Of a stretch of DNA of 64,000 nt, positions 38,366-47,533 are shown piece after piece. Source of the DNA: Acholeplasmatales bacterium. Its GTDB lineage: Bacteria > Bacillota_I > Bacilli_A > Acholeplasmatales > Anaeroplasmataceae. The stretch's first letter is position 1, and each line of letters opens with the position of its first letter. The notes beneath the pieces are model-generated. The model had not been told where the DNA came from and did not search any database. It was given only the letters and a program-made list of their open reading frames with translations. A program made the position numbers and the translations under genes. The stretch spans positions 1 through 64,000 of the forward strand of contig CAAGJD010000133.1 in the NCBI GenBank assembly GCA_900770055.1, read 5' to 3'.

Positions 38366-39086
38366 TGTTTTAAATTATATAAATGAGGCATTTGATAAAC
38401 AAATCAGAGATACAAATAGATCTAAAAAATGTGAAATTACAGAAAGTTTGTCACATAATACAAACGATTTATATGACGATATCTACAATGCATTAAGTGA
38501 TATAGCATTTAAGTATAGCACAAAAGGTATTGCTATATATAAGAAAGATTTTAATGATGCAATTAAATATTTTATGACTAGATTCTTTGGTTATGGACCC
38601 AATGATATTGATGAGGCGGTTATAGCTCCTCCAAAAAAAGATTTATCTAAAATAGAAGGATCTATAACTAATACAATTGAAACAAATATATCTAAATTTA
38701 ATGACGCTAAAACAAAAGAAGAATTAGTTGATACGTTAAAAGAAATATTAGATTCAAATAATATAGATACTAAAGCATCAAAACGTTTATTAAATACTGT
38801 CCAGAAAGCTAAGGGGTTTGCTCAGGCACTATTTGCAATATATAATTCATTATTATATGGCAAAGGTTTAGGTGTTATAGAGTGTGTTCAAGGTGCTTCT
38901 AGTAACAAACAAACTATAAAAGAAGATTATAATGAGGAAGCAATTGACATATATGAGATTGATATTCCAGAATTAATGGAGTATTTACATGGAGAATATA
39001 CTAATGGTAGATTAAGACCAGAAGCTTATGTAGTTGGTTTAAGAAAAGCGTATGACGCTTTAGAATCAGTTGATACTCAATATTAA
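38358..39086 (+). CDS. Neck-operon protein of unknown function (242 aa)
   Basis: The start ATG 38358 is favoured by GAGGA at 38345-38349 (8 nt); the in-frame ATG at 38352 is too close. The opening MSNVLNYINEAFDKQ contains I-N-E-A, the same tetrapeptide as the capsid cleavage site, and CEITESLSH follows. The remainder is helical. Not recognised. Overlap with the preceding gene implies coupling; context suggests a head or neck component. Confidence 0.5.
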   Translation: MSNVLNYINEAFDKQIRDTNRSKKCEITESLSHNTNDLYDDIYNALSDIAFKYSTKGIAIYKKDFNDAIKYFMTRFFGYGPNDIDEAVIAPPKKDLSKIEGSITNTIETNISKFNDAKTKEELVDTLKEILDSNNIDTKASKRLLNTVQKAKGFAQALFAIYNSLLYGKGLGVIECVQGASSNKQTIKEDYNEEAIDIYEIDIPELMEYLHGEYTNGRLRPEAYVVGLRKAYDALESVDTQY

Positions 39087-39105
39087 ATAAATATAGGAGT
39101 TATTT

Positions 39106-39606
39106 ATGGAAGATAAAAAATATGGCTCATTATTAACTCCAGATATAAAAATACATAGACAATATTTTAAAGAAATGTGTAAGCTAATTGGTATACAAGT
39201 TATATATAGAGCTCCTAGACCAGATAAACACTATACCAATTATGCAGAAATAGATTCTAATTTTTATGAACCAACTTTAGAGGGTTGTATATTTGAAGAA
39301 CATCCAACTCAACAAACATTAAAAAAATTAGGATGGGTATCTGAGTTACAACAAAATTCTTCTATAATTCATGTGAGATACGATTTACCAGAAATCCAAC
39401 AAGGAGCATTATTTATAATACCAAGTGGTTTAGATAATGCTAAAGGTCGACTATTTAGAGTGAGTAAAATATCAAATGTAATTGTATATCCTGCCTCATT
39501 AACTTGCGAAATAGTTCCAGAATATGAGAATGTGTTTAGTAATGATTCATATGATCACGCAAATAATAGTTTTAATTTATTGAATGAGGAGGAAAGTTGC
39601 TTATGA
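39106..39606 (+). CDS. Head-tail connector / head-closure-like protein (166 aa)
   Basis: Beta-rich 166-residue protein. SPLEGC-like features are absent, but 'IHRQYFKEMCKLIGIQVIYRAP', 'FEEHPTQQTLKKLGWVSELQ', 'IHVRYDLPEIQQGALFIIPS' and 'GRLFRVSKISNVIVYPASLTCEIVPEY' give the SH3-like pattern of connector proteins that close the portal channel. It lies two genes before the sheath-terminator-like gene, the position expected for T4 gp14-type neck proteins. Assignment is from context and fold impression. Confidence 0.5.
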   Translation: MEDKKYGSLLTPDIKIHRQYFKEMCKLIGIQVIYRAPRPDKHYTNYAEIDSNFYEPTLEGCIFEEHPTQQTLKKLGWVSELQQNSSIIHVRYDLPEIQQGALFIIPSGLDNAKGRLFRVSKISNVIVYPASLTCEIVPEYENVFSNDSYDHANNSFNLLNEEESCL

Positions 39607-40796
39607 GATTTCTTCTTGAAGCAGATAATGCTGGAGAAATTAAATCTAGTTATACAGATAAAGAGTTAGAAGATATGCCAATATCTCGTTTATCTAATCT
39701 AATTGATGATTATAAGATAGGCACAAATATAAATGAGAGAACGAGAATTATTAAGCATTTTCTTGATAAAAAACTAGGAGCAAATTCAGACAAATTTAGC
39801 GATCAGTTAGTTTTAAGAAGTATTGCAGAGAACATATACGATGTTGGTATAGATAATAATCCATTTTTAAGTTTTATAGAAAAATATGCAGACAGCGATA
39901 CTCCAAAATTGAGTTTTGATGTTAGTGTATTTGTTAATAATTTGTTAGCTAATAGAGTATTTAAATCTTCGTCAGATGTATTAGCTGCAGATTATTTATA
40001 TAATGATAAAACATATGATGAGACAAATGCAAATGATATAATATATAAATTAAAGACTTTTTTATTTGTAAAAAATAAAAGTAATTTAAAAAAATTTGAT
40101 ATTCCTAATAATATTTATAGCATAATTAAAGATAAAAGTGCTGAGGAGATAAAAAACATATTAAGTGGTTATCAAGAACAAAATAGAAATGAATTAGATG
40201 GTATAGACATAATTGCTGAGCATTATAATATATCAAATAATGACGTAACTGATCAATATGTAAAATCATATATAATAGAAATATGTAAAGAATCTAATGA
40301 ATTAAAATCAAAGAGCGAGGATATTAAAGATTTCTTAGAAAACTCTTTAAGTGGGAAGTATAGTACAGTACGAGATGGATTAAATAATATTTTAAATACA
40401 ACATATTCAGACACAAAAAGAAATTCAGCTGAAGATGTTTTTAATATAAGACTAATAGATTTTATAGCTAAACAGCTTAAATCAAATACAAGTTCATCTA
40501 AAACTGGTTTTCAAATTGTAAAAGATGCAATTAGAAAGGCTACTAATCAGTTACCAAAAAAATTAACTAAAAAACAAGTTGAACAGTATATAACAGAATT
40601 AGCTAAAAAGACTAATAGAAACTATACAACTGTTAAACTCGCATTAGAAAATCAAGATGAGCTACCACAAAAAGTTTTAAATTTATTAAAAATGACATAT
40701 ACAGCCCCAGATATAGACGGTATGACAGCTGCATCTGTATTTAATAATTTACTATTAAAGTTTATTGATAACGATGATATGTTTAAGACGAAGTGA
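39603..40796 (+). CDS. Helical neck-operon protein with L-L-E-A leader (397 aa)
   Basis: ATG 39603 follows AGGAGG by about 10 nt and overlaps the previous stop by 4 nt; an in-frame TTG at 39597 is the alternative start. It begins MRFLLEADNAGEIK, with L-L-E-A matching the protease consensus. The rest is Lys/Asn/Asp-rich helix, probably multi-domain (residues 280-390 contain KQVEQYITELAKKTNRNY). No family is recognised. Candidate head or neck component. Confidence 0.5.
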   Translation: MRFLLEADNAGEIKSSYTDKELEDMPISRLSNLIDDYKIGTNINERTRIIKHFLDKKLGANSDKFSDQLVLRSIAENIYDVGIDNNPFLSFIEKYADSDTPKLSFDVSVFVNNLLANRVFKSSSDVLAADYLYNDKTYDETNANDIIYKLKTFLFVKNKSNLKKFDIPNNIYSIIKDKSAEEIKNILSGYQEQNRNELDGIDIIAEHYNISNNDVTDQYVKSYIIEICKESNELKSKSEDIKDFLENSLSGKYSTVRDGLNNILNTTYSDTKRNSAEDVFNIRLIDFIAKQLKSNTSSSKTGFQIVKDAIRKATNQLPKKLTKKQVEQYITELAKKTNRNYTTVKLALENQDELPQKVLNLLKMTYTAPDIDGMTAASVFNNLLLKFIDNDDMFKTK

Positions 40797-40801
40797 TTTT
40801 T

Positions 40802-41248
40802 ATGAATTTAATAATAGAAAATAATTCAAATATTGAATTAGATGATTTAATAAGTAATCAATTAATAGATAGTATGAAGAACTATTTTATTTCTTCAATT
40901 AGAGATGATAAACTTATAGCATTTGATAATTATATAAACAGTGAAAAATTATTTAAATCAAATTTATATAAATCAAAACAAGATTATATTTCTACTAAAG
41001 ATTTATTAATTGAGTGCATAGATAATCTAGTATATACTAAAAACACAAATCTTTATATAATAGAAATAAATTCTAAGAAAAATTCTAAAAAATTAGATGC
41101 TAAATTAATATATATATCTAAGTTAATAAATTATGGGAATATGCAACTAGCTCCTTATCCTATATTTACAGAATTATTTGATTATTATGCTGAAATATTT
41201 CCAAAAATATTTGAAGAATATATGGAAACTATTAATAAGGAGGAGTAA
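40802..41248 (+). CDS. Small neck-operon protein (148 aa)
   Basis: The start is set at ATG 40802 (AAGTGA 6 nt upstream); an in-frame GTG at 40793 overlaps the previous stop. It begins MNLIIENNSN. A helical protein with ELDDLISNQLIDSMKNYFIS and FDYYAEIFPKIFEEYMETI. Not recognised; located immediately before the tail-terminator-like gene, 2 nt from it. Confidence 0.45.
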   Translation: MNLIIENNSNIELDDLISNQLIDSMKNYFISSIRDDKLIAFDNYINSEKLFKSNLYKSKQDYISTKDLLIECIDNLVYTKNTNLYIIEINSKKNSKKLDAKLIYISKLINYGNMQLAPYPIFTELFDYYAEIFPKIFEEYMETINKEE

Positions 41249-41250
41249 AT

Positions 41251-41856
41251 GTGGCATTAAGATTTTATGACGAGGCTTTAGTCAATAAAATTAAAAAGTG
41301 GACGCAAGGCACTCAAGTTGAGATTACAGGCCCAGATGAAACACGTAGAATTTTTGAGATTACTGCTGATAAAAATAATGATAAACCTATACAATTGCCT
41401 TTAATATGCATAAGAAGAGGTCAAGGTTTTGAGGTACTACAACCAAACAAAAAACCTCTCTCATTTGATGGTGCTACACTTGAGGCTAATTATAAAAAAA
41501 GTATTCAGTTAAATGCAATAGCGGTTAGTATACCTTATCAGATAGATATTTATACTAGACACTTTGCAGAAGCTGATGAGTATGTTAGGAATTTTATTTT
41601 TAATATAATAAATTTTCCTAAATTAGAAGTTAATTTACCTTATCTTAATTCAAATGTAATTAAGGCAGCAAATATACGATTAAATAATAACATAGAAGAT
41701 AATTCTGGAATACCAGAAAGGCTTATACCCGGTCAATTCACAAGATTCACATTAACATTATACATAGATGATGCATATCTATTTGATCTAAGAGTTAGAG
41801 ATAACTATTCAATTGAAACACAGGTAGAAGCTGAACTTCAATCTTATAATAAATAA
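41251..41856 (+). CDS. Tail terminator / sheath stabiliser-like protein (T4 gp15-like position)
   Basis: GTG start 41251 with GGAGGAG 6-8 nt upstream. The 201-residue protein has an alpha/beta pattern with FYDEALVNKIKKWTQGTQVEI, IQLPLICIRRGQGFEVL, IAVSIPYQIDIYTRHFAEADEYVRNFIF and FTRFTLTLYIDDAYLFDL. 'IPYQIDIYTR..AEAD' followed by a long helix is the hallmark of tail-terminator proteins that cap the tail tube and sheath. Its place directly before the sheath gene agrees with T4 gene order (15 then 18). Confidence 0.6.
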   Translation: MALRFYDEALVNKIKKWTQGTQVEITGPDETRRIFEITADKNNDKPIQLPLICIRRGQGFEVLQPNKKPLSFDGATLEANYKKSIQLNAIAVSIPYQIDIYTRHFAEADEYVRNFIFNIINFPKLEVNLPYLNSNVIKAANIRLNNNIEDNSGIPERLIPGQFTRFTLTLYIDDAYLFDLRVRDNYSIETQVEAELQSYNK

Positions 41857-41879
41857 AAATTAATTAAAGGAGATATAAA

Positions 41880-43661
41880 ATGGCAAATATTACGATTCGT
41901 GAAGTAGATTCTACAAGCTCTGGTATATCTGCAACTAATGATAATATAGCATATGTTCCTGGTTATGCAATTACTGGTCCTGTAAATACTCCCACACTGT
42001 GCGAAAGTCTAGAACAATTTCAAGTAACTTTTGGATATGAACCATATGTGTTTAAAACAAAACAAGCATATCCAAGTTTTAAAACTGGTGAAACTGATGT
42101 AACTCCTAAAGGTGCAATGTATGAAATAGGAGATTATGAAAAATCTTACATATATGCAGCCGAATTATTAAAACTTGGATTACCTATTCTTTATGAAAGA
42201 GTGTTGCCAGAACATAAGATTAGTGAAGGTTTAACTGTAAAGCCAGATAATTTAGTAGCAAAACTCTATTTCACAAAAAATGGTATAGTAGATTTAACTA
42301 CTGGTACTCTTAATGAATCAGAAACTGAGTTTACTAAAACAGAAGGTGGCAGTAAAGAAGATATTGTGCTTATTATTTCAGCTAATAGTGTAGGCATTGC
42401 AGCTACAGATACATTGATTGTATATTCGGTTCCAGGTGATAATAAAGATTATTTTGAATTTAAGATTACTTGCAGTAAAAGAATTTATGGCAAAGAAGAA
42501 ACTGAAATAATTAGATTTACCAATGATGAGAGTAAAAAAGATCTTGCAATTCCTGAACCAATTTATTATTATAAAGATATTTCATCTAAATTTGTTAATT
42601 TTAAGTGGTTAAGTGATTTACAAACCATAGGAAGTGGGGATTCTGATGGAATAAATTTATCAATAGATAGTAAATATACTACAGATGAAGAAGGACAAGC
42701 GATAGACGAGTTTAATGTATCTGATTTATATACTAAAATGTCAGAAAGTGGCTTCTGGGATTCTGTAGATAGATTAACTGCTAAAGGTGAGTATGATTTT
42801 AAATATCTAACTTCTGGAGCATATCCAGTATTTGAACATTATATTTCAGGTGCTGAACCAACTGTAAATTCAATTGCTACAAATATGATTAAGTGTGCAG
42901 AAACAAGAGGCGATGCTACAGCATACATAGATAGCACTAATAATAAAACAAGAACACTAATCGCTTCTAATAAAGATTCAGTTTATTATAGCTATGCTAC
43001 TTATATGAGAACCCTTGGTAATGATTATAGCATATATTCTGCTTTATTTACACCATGGTATAGAAGTAATTGCAGTACAGTTAATAAGATTATTGAAATG
43101 CCCGCTTCATTTGCTTACTTATCTTCATTAGCTAAGATGATTCAAATTTATCCTAGTTATCTTGCTGTTGCTGGTGTAACTAGAGGATTAATTCCTAATT
43201 TTGTATCTCCTTGTCAAAATATTACAAACGCTATGGCTGATAGTTATCAACCAAGAAATGATGTAGCTATAAATGCTATTACAAATATAAAGCCTTATGG
43301 GTATGTTATCTGGGGTAATAGAACAGGTAAAAATAATGCCATAGACGGTAATTTAACTGCTCAATCGTTTTTGAATGTAAGGCAAATGGTAAGTGATATT
43401 AAGAAATTAGTATACACTGCAGCAAAATCATTAACATTTGAGCAGAATAACGATATTTTATGGGTTAACTTTAAATCTAAAATAACTCCTACTCTTGATA
43501 AAATGGTTACAAGTAATGGAATTAGCGGTTATAAGGTTATACAGAAACCTACAACAGAGAGAGCAAAGATTGTTGCATTAATTAAGATTTATCCTATTGA
43601 ACCTGTTGAGGATTGGGATATAACAATTGAATTAAGTGATGCAGAAGTTGTAGTACAGTAA
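41880..43661 (+). CDS. Contractile tail sheath protein (T4 gp18-like)
   Basis: The 593-residue protein begins TIREVDSTSSGISATNDNIAYVPG, then AITGPVNTPTLCESLEQF, the universal N-terminus of tail sheath proteins. Its C-terminal domain has IYPSYLAVAGVTRGLIPNF, AINAITNIKPYGYVIWGNRT, NVRQMVSDIKKLVYTAAKSLTFEQN and WVNFKSKITPTLD, the conserved sheath core. The variable middle (residues 110-260) contains beta-rich insertions. It polymerises around the tube and contracts on infection. GGAG lies before the ATG. Confidence 0.9.
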   Translation: MANITIREVDSTSSGISATNDNIAYVPGYAITGPVNTPTLCESLEQFQVTFGYEPYVFKTKQAYPSFKTGETDVTPKGAMYEIGDYEKSYIYAAELLKLGLPILYERVLPEHKISEGLTVKPDNLVAKLYFTKNGIVDLTTGTLNESETEFTKTEGGSKEDIVLIISANSVGIAATDTLIVYSVPGDNKDYFEFKITCSKRIYGKEETEIIRFTNDESKKDLAIPEPIYYYKDISSKFVNFKWLSDLQTIGSGDSDGINLSIDSKYTTDEEGQAIDEFNVSDLYTKMSESGFWDSVDRLTAKGEYDFKYLTSGAYPVFEHYISGAEPTVNSIATNMIKCAETRGDATAYIDSTNNKTRTLIASNKDSVYYSYATYMRTLGNDYSIYSALFTPWYRSNCSTVNKIIEMPASFAYLSSLAKMIQIYPSYLAVAGVTRGLIPNFVSPCQNITNAMADSYQPRNDVAINAITNIKPYGYVIWGNRTGKNNAIDGNLTAQSFLNVRQMVSDIKKLVYTAAKSLTFEQNNDILWVNFKSKITPTLDKMVTSNGISGYKVIQKPTTERAKIVALIKIYPIEPVEDWDITIELSDAEVVVQ

Positions 43662-43677
43662 GGAGGATTGAACAATT

Positions 43678-44259
43678 ATGACAGATAATCAAATAGGTAC
43701 CTATTATTTAGCAGATAATCCTGAATTATATGAAGTTCAAAGAGATAATAACTTTGAATTTGTAGTTGAAGGATTAGATAGACTACTTAGAGCCGGTGCA
43801 ACAGGTGATGATGATTCAGATTATATTACAAATGGTCAAGAAGTATTAAGATTCTCAACTGTAAGTACATTTATTCCAACGTTTGAACTTGGTACAATAG
43901 AAATAAAAAGAGGCAACAATACAATGAAAGCAGCAGGAGTTCCTACTTTCCAAGCAGGTCAGTTTGCAATTAATGATTATATTGGTGCTGACAGTAAATC
44001 TGTTTTATTTGCTTGGCAAGCTCTTGCATATAATGTTAAGACTGAAAAAGTTGGAAGAATGAGCGCTTATAAAAAAGATTGCACTTTACTTGAATACACA
44101 CCAGACTATAAGTTAGTTAGAGCTTGGAAGCTTAAAGGTTGTTGGGTTTCTAATGTTAATCAAACAGATTATAACATGGAGAACTCTGGAAAGAAAACAG
44201 TAACAGCAACCATTCAATATGATAAAGCATATATTGATTACGATTTTGCTACAAACTAA
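43678..44259 (+). CDS. Tail tube protein (T4 gp19-like)
   Basis: The 193-residue protein directly after the sheath gene shows the Hcp/gp19 fold pattern: NNFEFVVEGLDRLLRAG, FIPTFELGTIEIKRGNNTMKAAG, 'WKLKGCWVSNVNQTDYNMEN' and 'VTATIQYDKAYIDY' are typical of tail-tube proteins. It stacks as hexamers to form the DNA conduit inside the sheath. GGAGG lies about 8 nt before the ATG. Confidence 0.85.
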   Translation: MTDNQIGTYYLADNPELYEVQRDNNFEFVVEGLDRLLRAGATGDDDSDYITNGQEVLRFSTVSTFIPTFELGTIEIKRGNNTMKAAGVPTFQAGQFAINDYIGADSKSVLFAWQALAYNVKTEKVGRMSAYKKDCTLLEYTPDYKLVRAWKLKGCWVSNVNQTDYNMENSGKKTVTATIQYDKAYIDYDFATN

Positions 44260-44288
44260 TAAAATTTAATAAAAATATTGTATAATAT

Positions 44289-44330
44289 ATATAGTTGGGT
44301 TATAATAACTCAACTATATGTATTATTTAT
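44289..44330 (+). terminator. Hairpin between tube and chaperone genes
   Basis: A 14-bp stem, 44289-44302 with 44306-44319 (one G-U pair), has ATATAGTTG/CAACTATAT at its base, followed by GTATTATTTATTATA. It lies 30 nt after the tube stop codon and probably lowers read-through from the highly expressed sheath and tube genes. Confidence 0.6.
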
Positions 44331-44344
44331 TATATGCATAATGT

Positions 44345-44353
44345 TGTTATAAT
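44345..44353 (+). promoter_or_regulatory. Possible extended -10 promoter
   Basis: TGTTATAAT (44345-44353) matches the extended -10 consensus TGnTATAAT and is identical to the one in the promoter at 59691. There is no good -35 box. It lies just after the 44289 hairpin and 42 nt before the gene at 44395. Confidence 0.4.
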
Positions 44354-44394
44354 ACATAATATGTATCATTTATCAATCATTATGGAGGTAAAGA

Positions 44395-45156
44395 ATGGAT
44401 TATACAATAGCACAAGATTTTGTATTGCCAAGTAAAGGATTAATATATAGCAAGTCAGTTAATCCTAATATTAAATTACGCAGTATGACTACGATAGAAG
44501 AGATGAAAAGACTTGCATATTCTGATACTCCTTATAAAACATTAGCAGAGATCATAGATGACTGTATGGTAACTAAACCTGGCATTTCTTCTTATGATAT
44601 GTGCATTGGAGATTATCAGTTTTTGTTACATAGACTTAGAATGGTAACATATGGTAAAGATTATAATACACAAGCAATTTGTCCATACTGTGGAACAAAG
44701 ATAAATAGTGTTATAAATCTTGAAGATTTATCAGTTATAGAGTGGGATGAGAACGCTGATATCGCATCTCTATTGGAATTTAAGTTACCTGTGACAGGTA
44801 AAAATATTAAAATTAGAATACAGACACCACATATGACAGATGATATGATGCTGAGAAAAAAGGATATTCAAAAGAGATTTCCTGATATGCAAGGTGATGT
44901 ATCAATACTGTTACTTGTTTCATCTCTAATCGAAACAGTAGATGGTCAAGTTTTAGACGCAGTTAAATTAGAAACATTTGTAAAAAATTTACCGATGCGT
45001 GACACAAATACAATAATTAAAAAAGCAGATAAAGTGAATATGATGATAGGAATAGACACTACTATACATAATACTTGTACTAATAGTGCCTGCGGTAAGT
45101 CTTTTGACAGTTCCTTTCGCCTCACATCTGAATTTTTTGGACCCTCGGTTGACTAG
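44395..45156 (+). CDS. Zinc-ribbon baseplate-hub assembly / tail assembly chaperone-like protein (253 aa)
   Basis: Residues 1-40 have LPSKGLIYSKSVNP, IKLRSMTTIEEMKRL, and residues 96-99 plus a C-terminal C-x4-C (near 233-238) make a zinc site (CPYCG ... CTNSACGKS). This composition resembles T4 gp26-type baseplate-hub assembly proteins. The gene lies between tube and tape measure, where tail assembly chaperones reside. The end overlaps by 71 nt an open +1 frame with conserved-looking protein, so a fraction of ribosomes may shift and extend the product (see 45086). Confidence 0.6.
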   Translation: MDYTIAQDFVLPSKGLIYSKSVNPNIKLRSMTTIEEMKRLAYSDTPYKTLAEIIDDCMVTKPGISSYDMCIGDYQFLLHRLRMVTYGKDYNTQAICPYCGTKINSVINLEDLSVIEWDENADIASLLEFKLPVTGKNIKIRIQTPHMTDDMMLRKKDIQKRFPDMQGDVSILLLVSSLIETVDGQVLDAVKLETFVKNLPMRDTNTIIKKADKVNMMIGIDTTIHNTCTNSACGKSFDSSFRLTSEFFGPSVD

Positions 45157-45358
45157 TGATGGTAAACCATATGGTCCATATAGATATAAACAATTAGTTA
45201 AAGAAAGATACTTTATTTCAAAGCATAGTAGCACATCATATGCAGATACAGGAAATATAACTCCAACTGAAAGAATGTATATGTTAGATTTTATTGCTAC
45301 AGAAATTAAAAGACAGAACGACGAGATAAAGAAGCTAAATCAACAAAGAAATAATTAG
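45086..45358 (+). CDS. Overlapping frame, probable frameshift extension of the chaperone gene (90 codons open)
   Basis: Open in the +1 frame from GTG 45086 to 45358. The convincing protein part begins at LDPRLTSDGKPYGPYRYKQL (near 45137) and continues VKERYFISKHSSTSYADTG to a coiled C-terminus (ATEIKRQNDEIKKLNQQ). No ribosome site or good start supports independent initiation. The T6 run at 45133-45138 followed by GGACCCT offers a site for a -2 or +1 slip, giving a fused chaperone, as gpG/gpGT-type pairs do before tape measure genes. If separate, TTG 45149 is the most plausible start. Confidence 0.55.
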   Translation: MPAVSLLTVPFASHLNFLDPRLTSDGKPYGPYRYKQLVKERYFISKHSSTSYADTGNITPTERMYMLDFIATEIKRQNDEIKKLNQQRNN

Positions 45359-45374
45359 TGTGAGGGTGTATTAA

Positions 45375-47531
45375 ATGAGTAAAACAACTATAGGTGACGA
45401 TAATAACACACCAAATAAACAAAGTAATTACTTAGGTTTATCTCATGAACAAAAGTTAGCTAAAGCTCGTCAAGATAATGTAAAACAACAGAGTAAGTTA
45501 GAAGAAGCTAGAGATAGAGAAAAGTACAAACGATTAGCTGAACTAGAAGATAAGTATAGAACAGATAGAACAAAATTTGAAGAAGAAAGTTTTAAATTAG
45601 AGCTTGAGTATCAAAAAGAACTTGAACTTGAAAAACTAGCTTCTGATAAACGAAGCATTGAAAATCGTAAAAAATTAGAGAAAGAATTTAATGAATATCA
45701 GCTAAAAAATGCAGATAATTATGCAGATAGATTAGAAGCTGCTGCTAAAATATTTGGAGAAAATTTAAAAGAAGCTGGACATGAATTACTTCAAAAATCT
45801 CTAACATCTATAACAAGCTTTGGTTCTGGCGCAGATAAATATATGACTGTGTATGCAGAATACATGGGAAAGATCGACGCAAGACTCCAAGGTTCAGTAG
45901 ATAAATTTGGACGAGAAATTCAGCACCCATTCAAAGAAATTACAAATTTAATAACTAATAACCTAGGTATAAATGGTCTTGTAAAACAACAAGAGGTAGT
46001 ATCTAATTTGGCAACACTAGTTAGTCAAGGTATTGCATATAATGTGGAGCAAAGATCATTTTTAATGACTGTAAGTGATAAGATAGCAGAGACATTTGAT
46101 GCAGCAAATGGCACGTTGTTAAGAATTATTAGACTACAGCAAGCAGATTCTACTGCAGCAAGATTAGGTATAGAAGCTAATCTTACACGATATTTAAATG
46201 CTACTTTCCAAGATACTTCTTATTTATCTAATGTTTATGATAGCGTTGAAGCAGCACTATCAGGAGCAATATCTCAATTAGGACGCGATGAAGGTGTATC
46301 ATTTGAATATGCAGTTCAAAAGTGGTTAGGTTCATTAAGCTCTGTTGGTATGTCAGATGAATCACTTTTAAACATTGCAAAAGGAGTTAATGCATTAGTC
46401 ACAGGAGATGTTAGTCTATTAAGTGGAAATACAGCATTAATGAACCTAATGGCAATGTCTGCAAATAGAGCTGGCATACCATTAGGTAGTGCTTTAACTA
46501 CTGGTCTTAATGCAGAAAATACCAACAAATTATTAAAAAGTTTAGTATCATATACACAAGAATTAGCAGCAACTAACAATCAAGTTGTTAAATCTAAATA
46601 TGCCGAATTATTTGGATTAGATATTTCTGACTTTACAGCTGTATTAAATTTATCAAAAGATGAGCTTGAAAATATCTCATCAAATATGTTATCATATACA
46701 GATACTTTAGCAGAGACTAACTCTCAGCTTAAATTAGTTTCTTCAAGAACTCATATATCTGAAATGATTAACAATTTGTTTGAAAATGTGCTATTTGGCG
46801 CAGGTATGGATATTGCAAGCAATCCAGCTACATACATGTTATGGCAAGCAACTAAATTTATTAAAGATGCTACAGGTGGAATAGAAATTCCAATACCGTT
46901 GCCATTCCTTGGTACATATGAAATAGAATTGATGAACACAATTCAAACAGGAATTGTTGGCATATCAACATTGGGAAATCTCATAGGTGCATTAGGAAGC
47001 TTATCTAAGGGCGGCGCTATGAATTTAGATGCTTGGAATGCTACAGATTATACTAGAAGAGGTACTGGCTTTGGTGGCATAAATGCTGGTGTAGATGAGT
47101 TTATTTCTCAAAGTGCATATATTGGTAATGCTGATGCTTCTAATTTAAAAGAATCAGCTATAAGTTCAGCTAAATCAGATGTTGAATCACAAACAGGCGA
47201 TACAGAAACTGAGTTACAAAAAATCTTAAAAATAATGCAATCTTGGGATTTTGGTGGATATGGGTTAAAAGTCATAGAAGTAACACCAAAAGCCACAGAT
47301 ATGGAGAGTTCTAAAGTAATTGAAGCATCTACAATATCAAATGGTAAATCAGTTACTCTTGTACATGCTAGTGATACATCTAAAGATTCAACTATAAAAA
47401 CAATTGAAGAGTCAGATCCAACTAGTGCCATACTTGCATTATTAAAATCTTGTATAAATAATGGAGCAATTGTAGTAAAGACAAATGGCAATAAATTAGA
47501 TATTAATACAGGTATGACAGGAGGTTTTTAA
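45375..47531 (+). CDS. Tape measure-like tail protein (718 aa)
   Basis: Residues 25-110 form a charged coiled coil (KARQDNVKQQSKLEEARDRE; ELEYQKELELEKLASDKRSIE). A long helical middle follows, with hydrophobic stretches (VSLLSGNTALMNLMAMSANRAG; MNTIQTGIVGISTLGNLIGAL) that may insert in the membrane, and a C-terminal Ser/Thr/Asp-rich domain. It is in the classical position after the chaperone pair and before baseplate genes. If it sets tail length, 718 residues would suit a tail of roughly T4 size, though this is only a rule of thumb. Confidence 0.7.
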   Translation: MSKTTIGDDNNTPNKQSNYLGLSHEQKLAKARQDNVKQQSKLEEARDREKYKRLAELEDKYRTDRTKFEEESFKLELEYQKELELEKLASDKRSIENRKKLEKEFNEYQLKNADNYADRLEAAAKIFGENLKEAGHELLQKSLTSITSFGSGADKYMTVYAEYMGKIDARLQGSVDKFGREIQHPFKEITNLITNNLGINGLVKQQEVVSNLATLVSQGIAYNVEQRSFLMTVSDKIAETFDAANGTLLRIIRLQQADSTAARLGIEANLTRYLNATFQDTSYLSNVYDSVEAALSGAISQLGRDEGVSFEYAVQKWLGSLSSVGMSDESLLNIAKGVNALVTGDVSLLSGNTALMNLMAMSANRAGIPLGSALTTGLNAENTNKLLKSLVSYTQELAATNNQVVKSKYAELFGLDISDFTAVLNLSKDELENISSNMLSYTDTLAETNSQLKLVSSRTHISEMINNLFENVLFGAGMDIASNPATYMLWQATKFIKDATGGIEIPIPLPFLGTYEIELMNTIQTGIVGISTLGNLIGALGSLSKGGAMNLDAWNATDYTRRGTGFGGINAGVDEFISQSAYIGNADASNLKESAISSAKSDVESQTGDTETELQKILKIMQSWDFGGYGLKVIEVTPKATDMESSKVIEASTISNGKSVTLVHASDTSKDSTIKTIEESDPTSAILALLKSCINNGAIVVKTNGNKLDINTGMTGGF

Positions 47532-47533
47532 TA

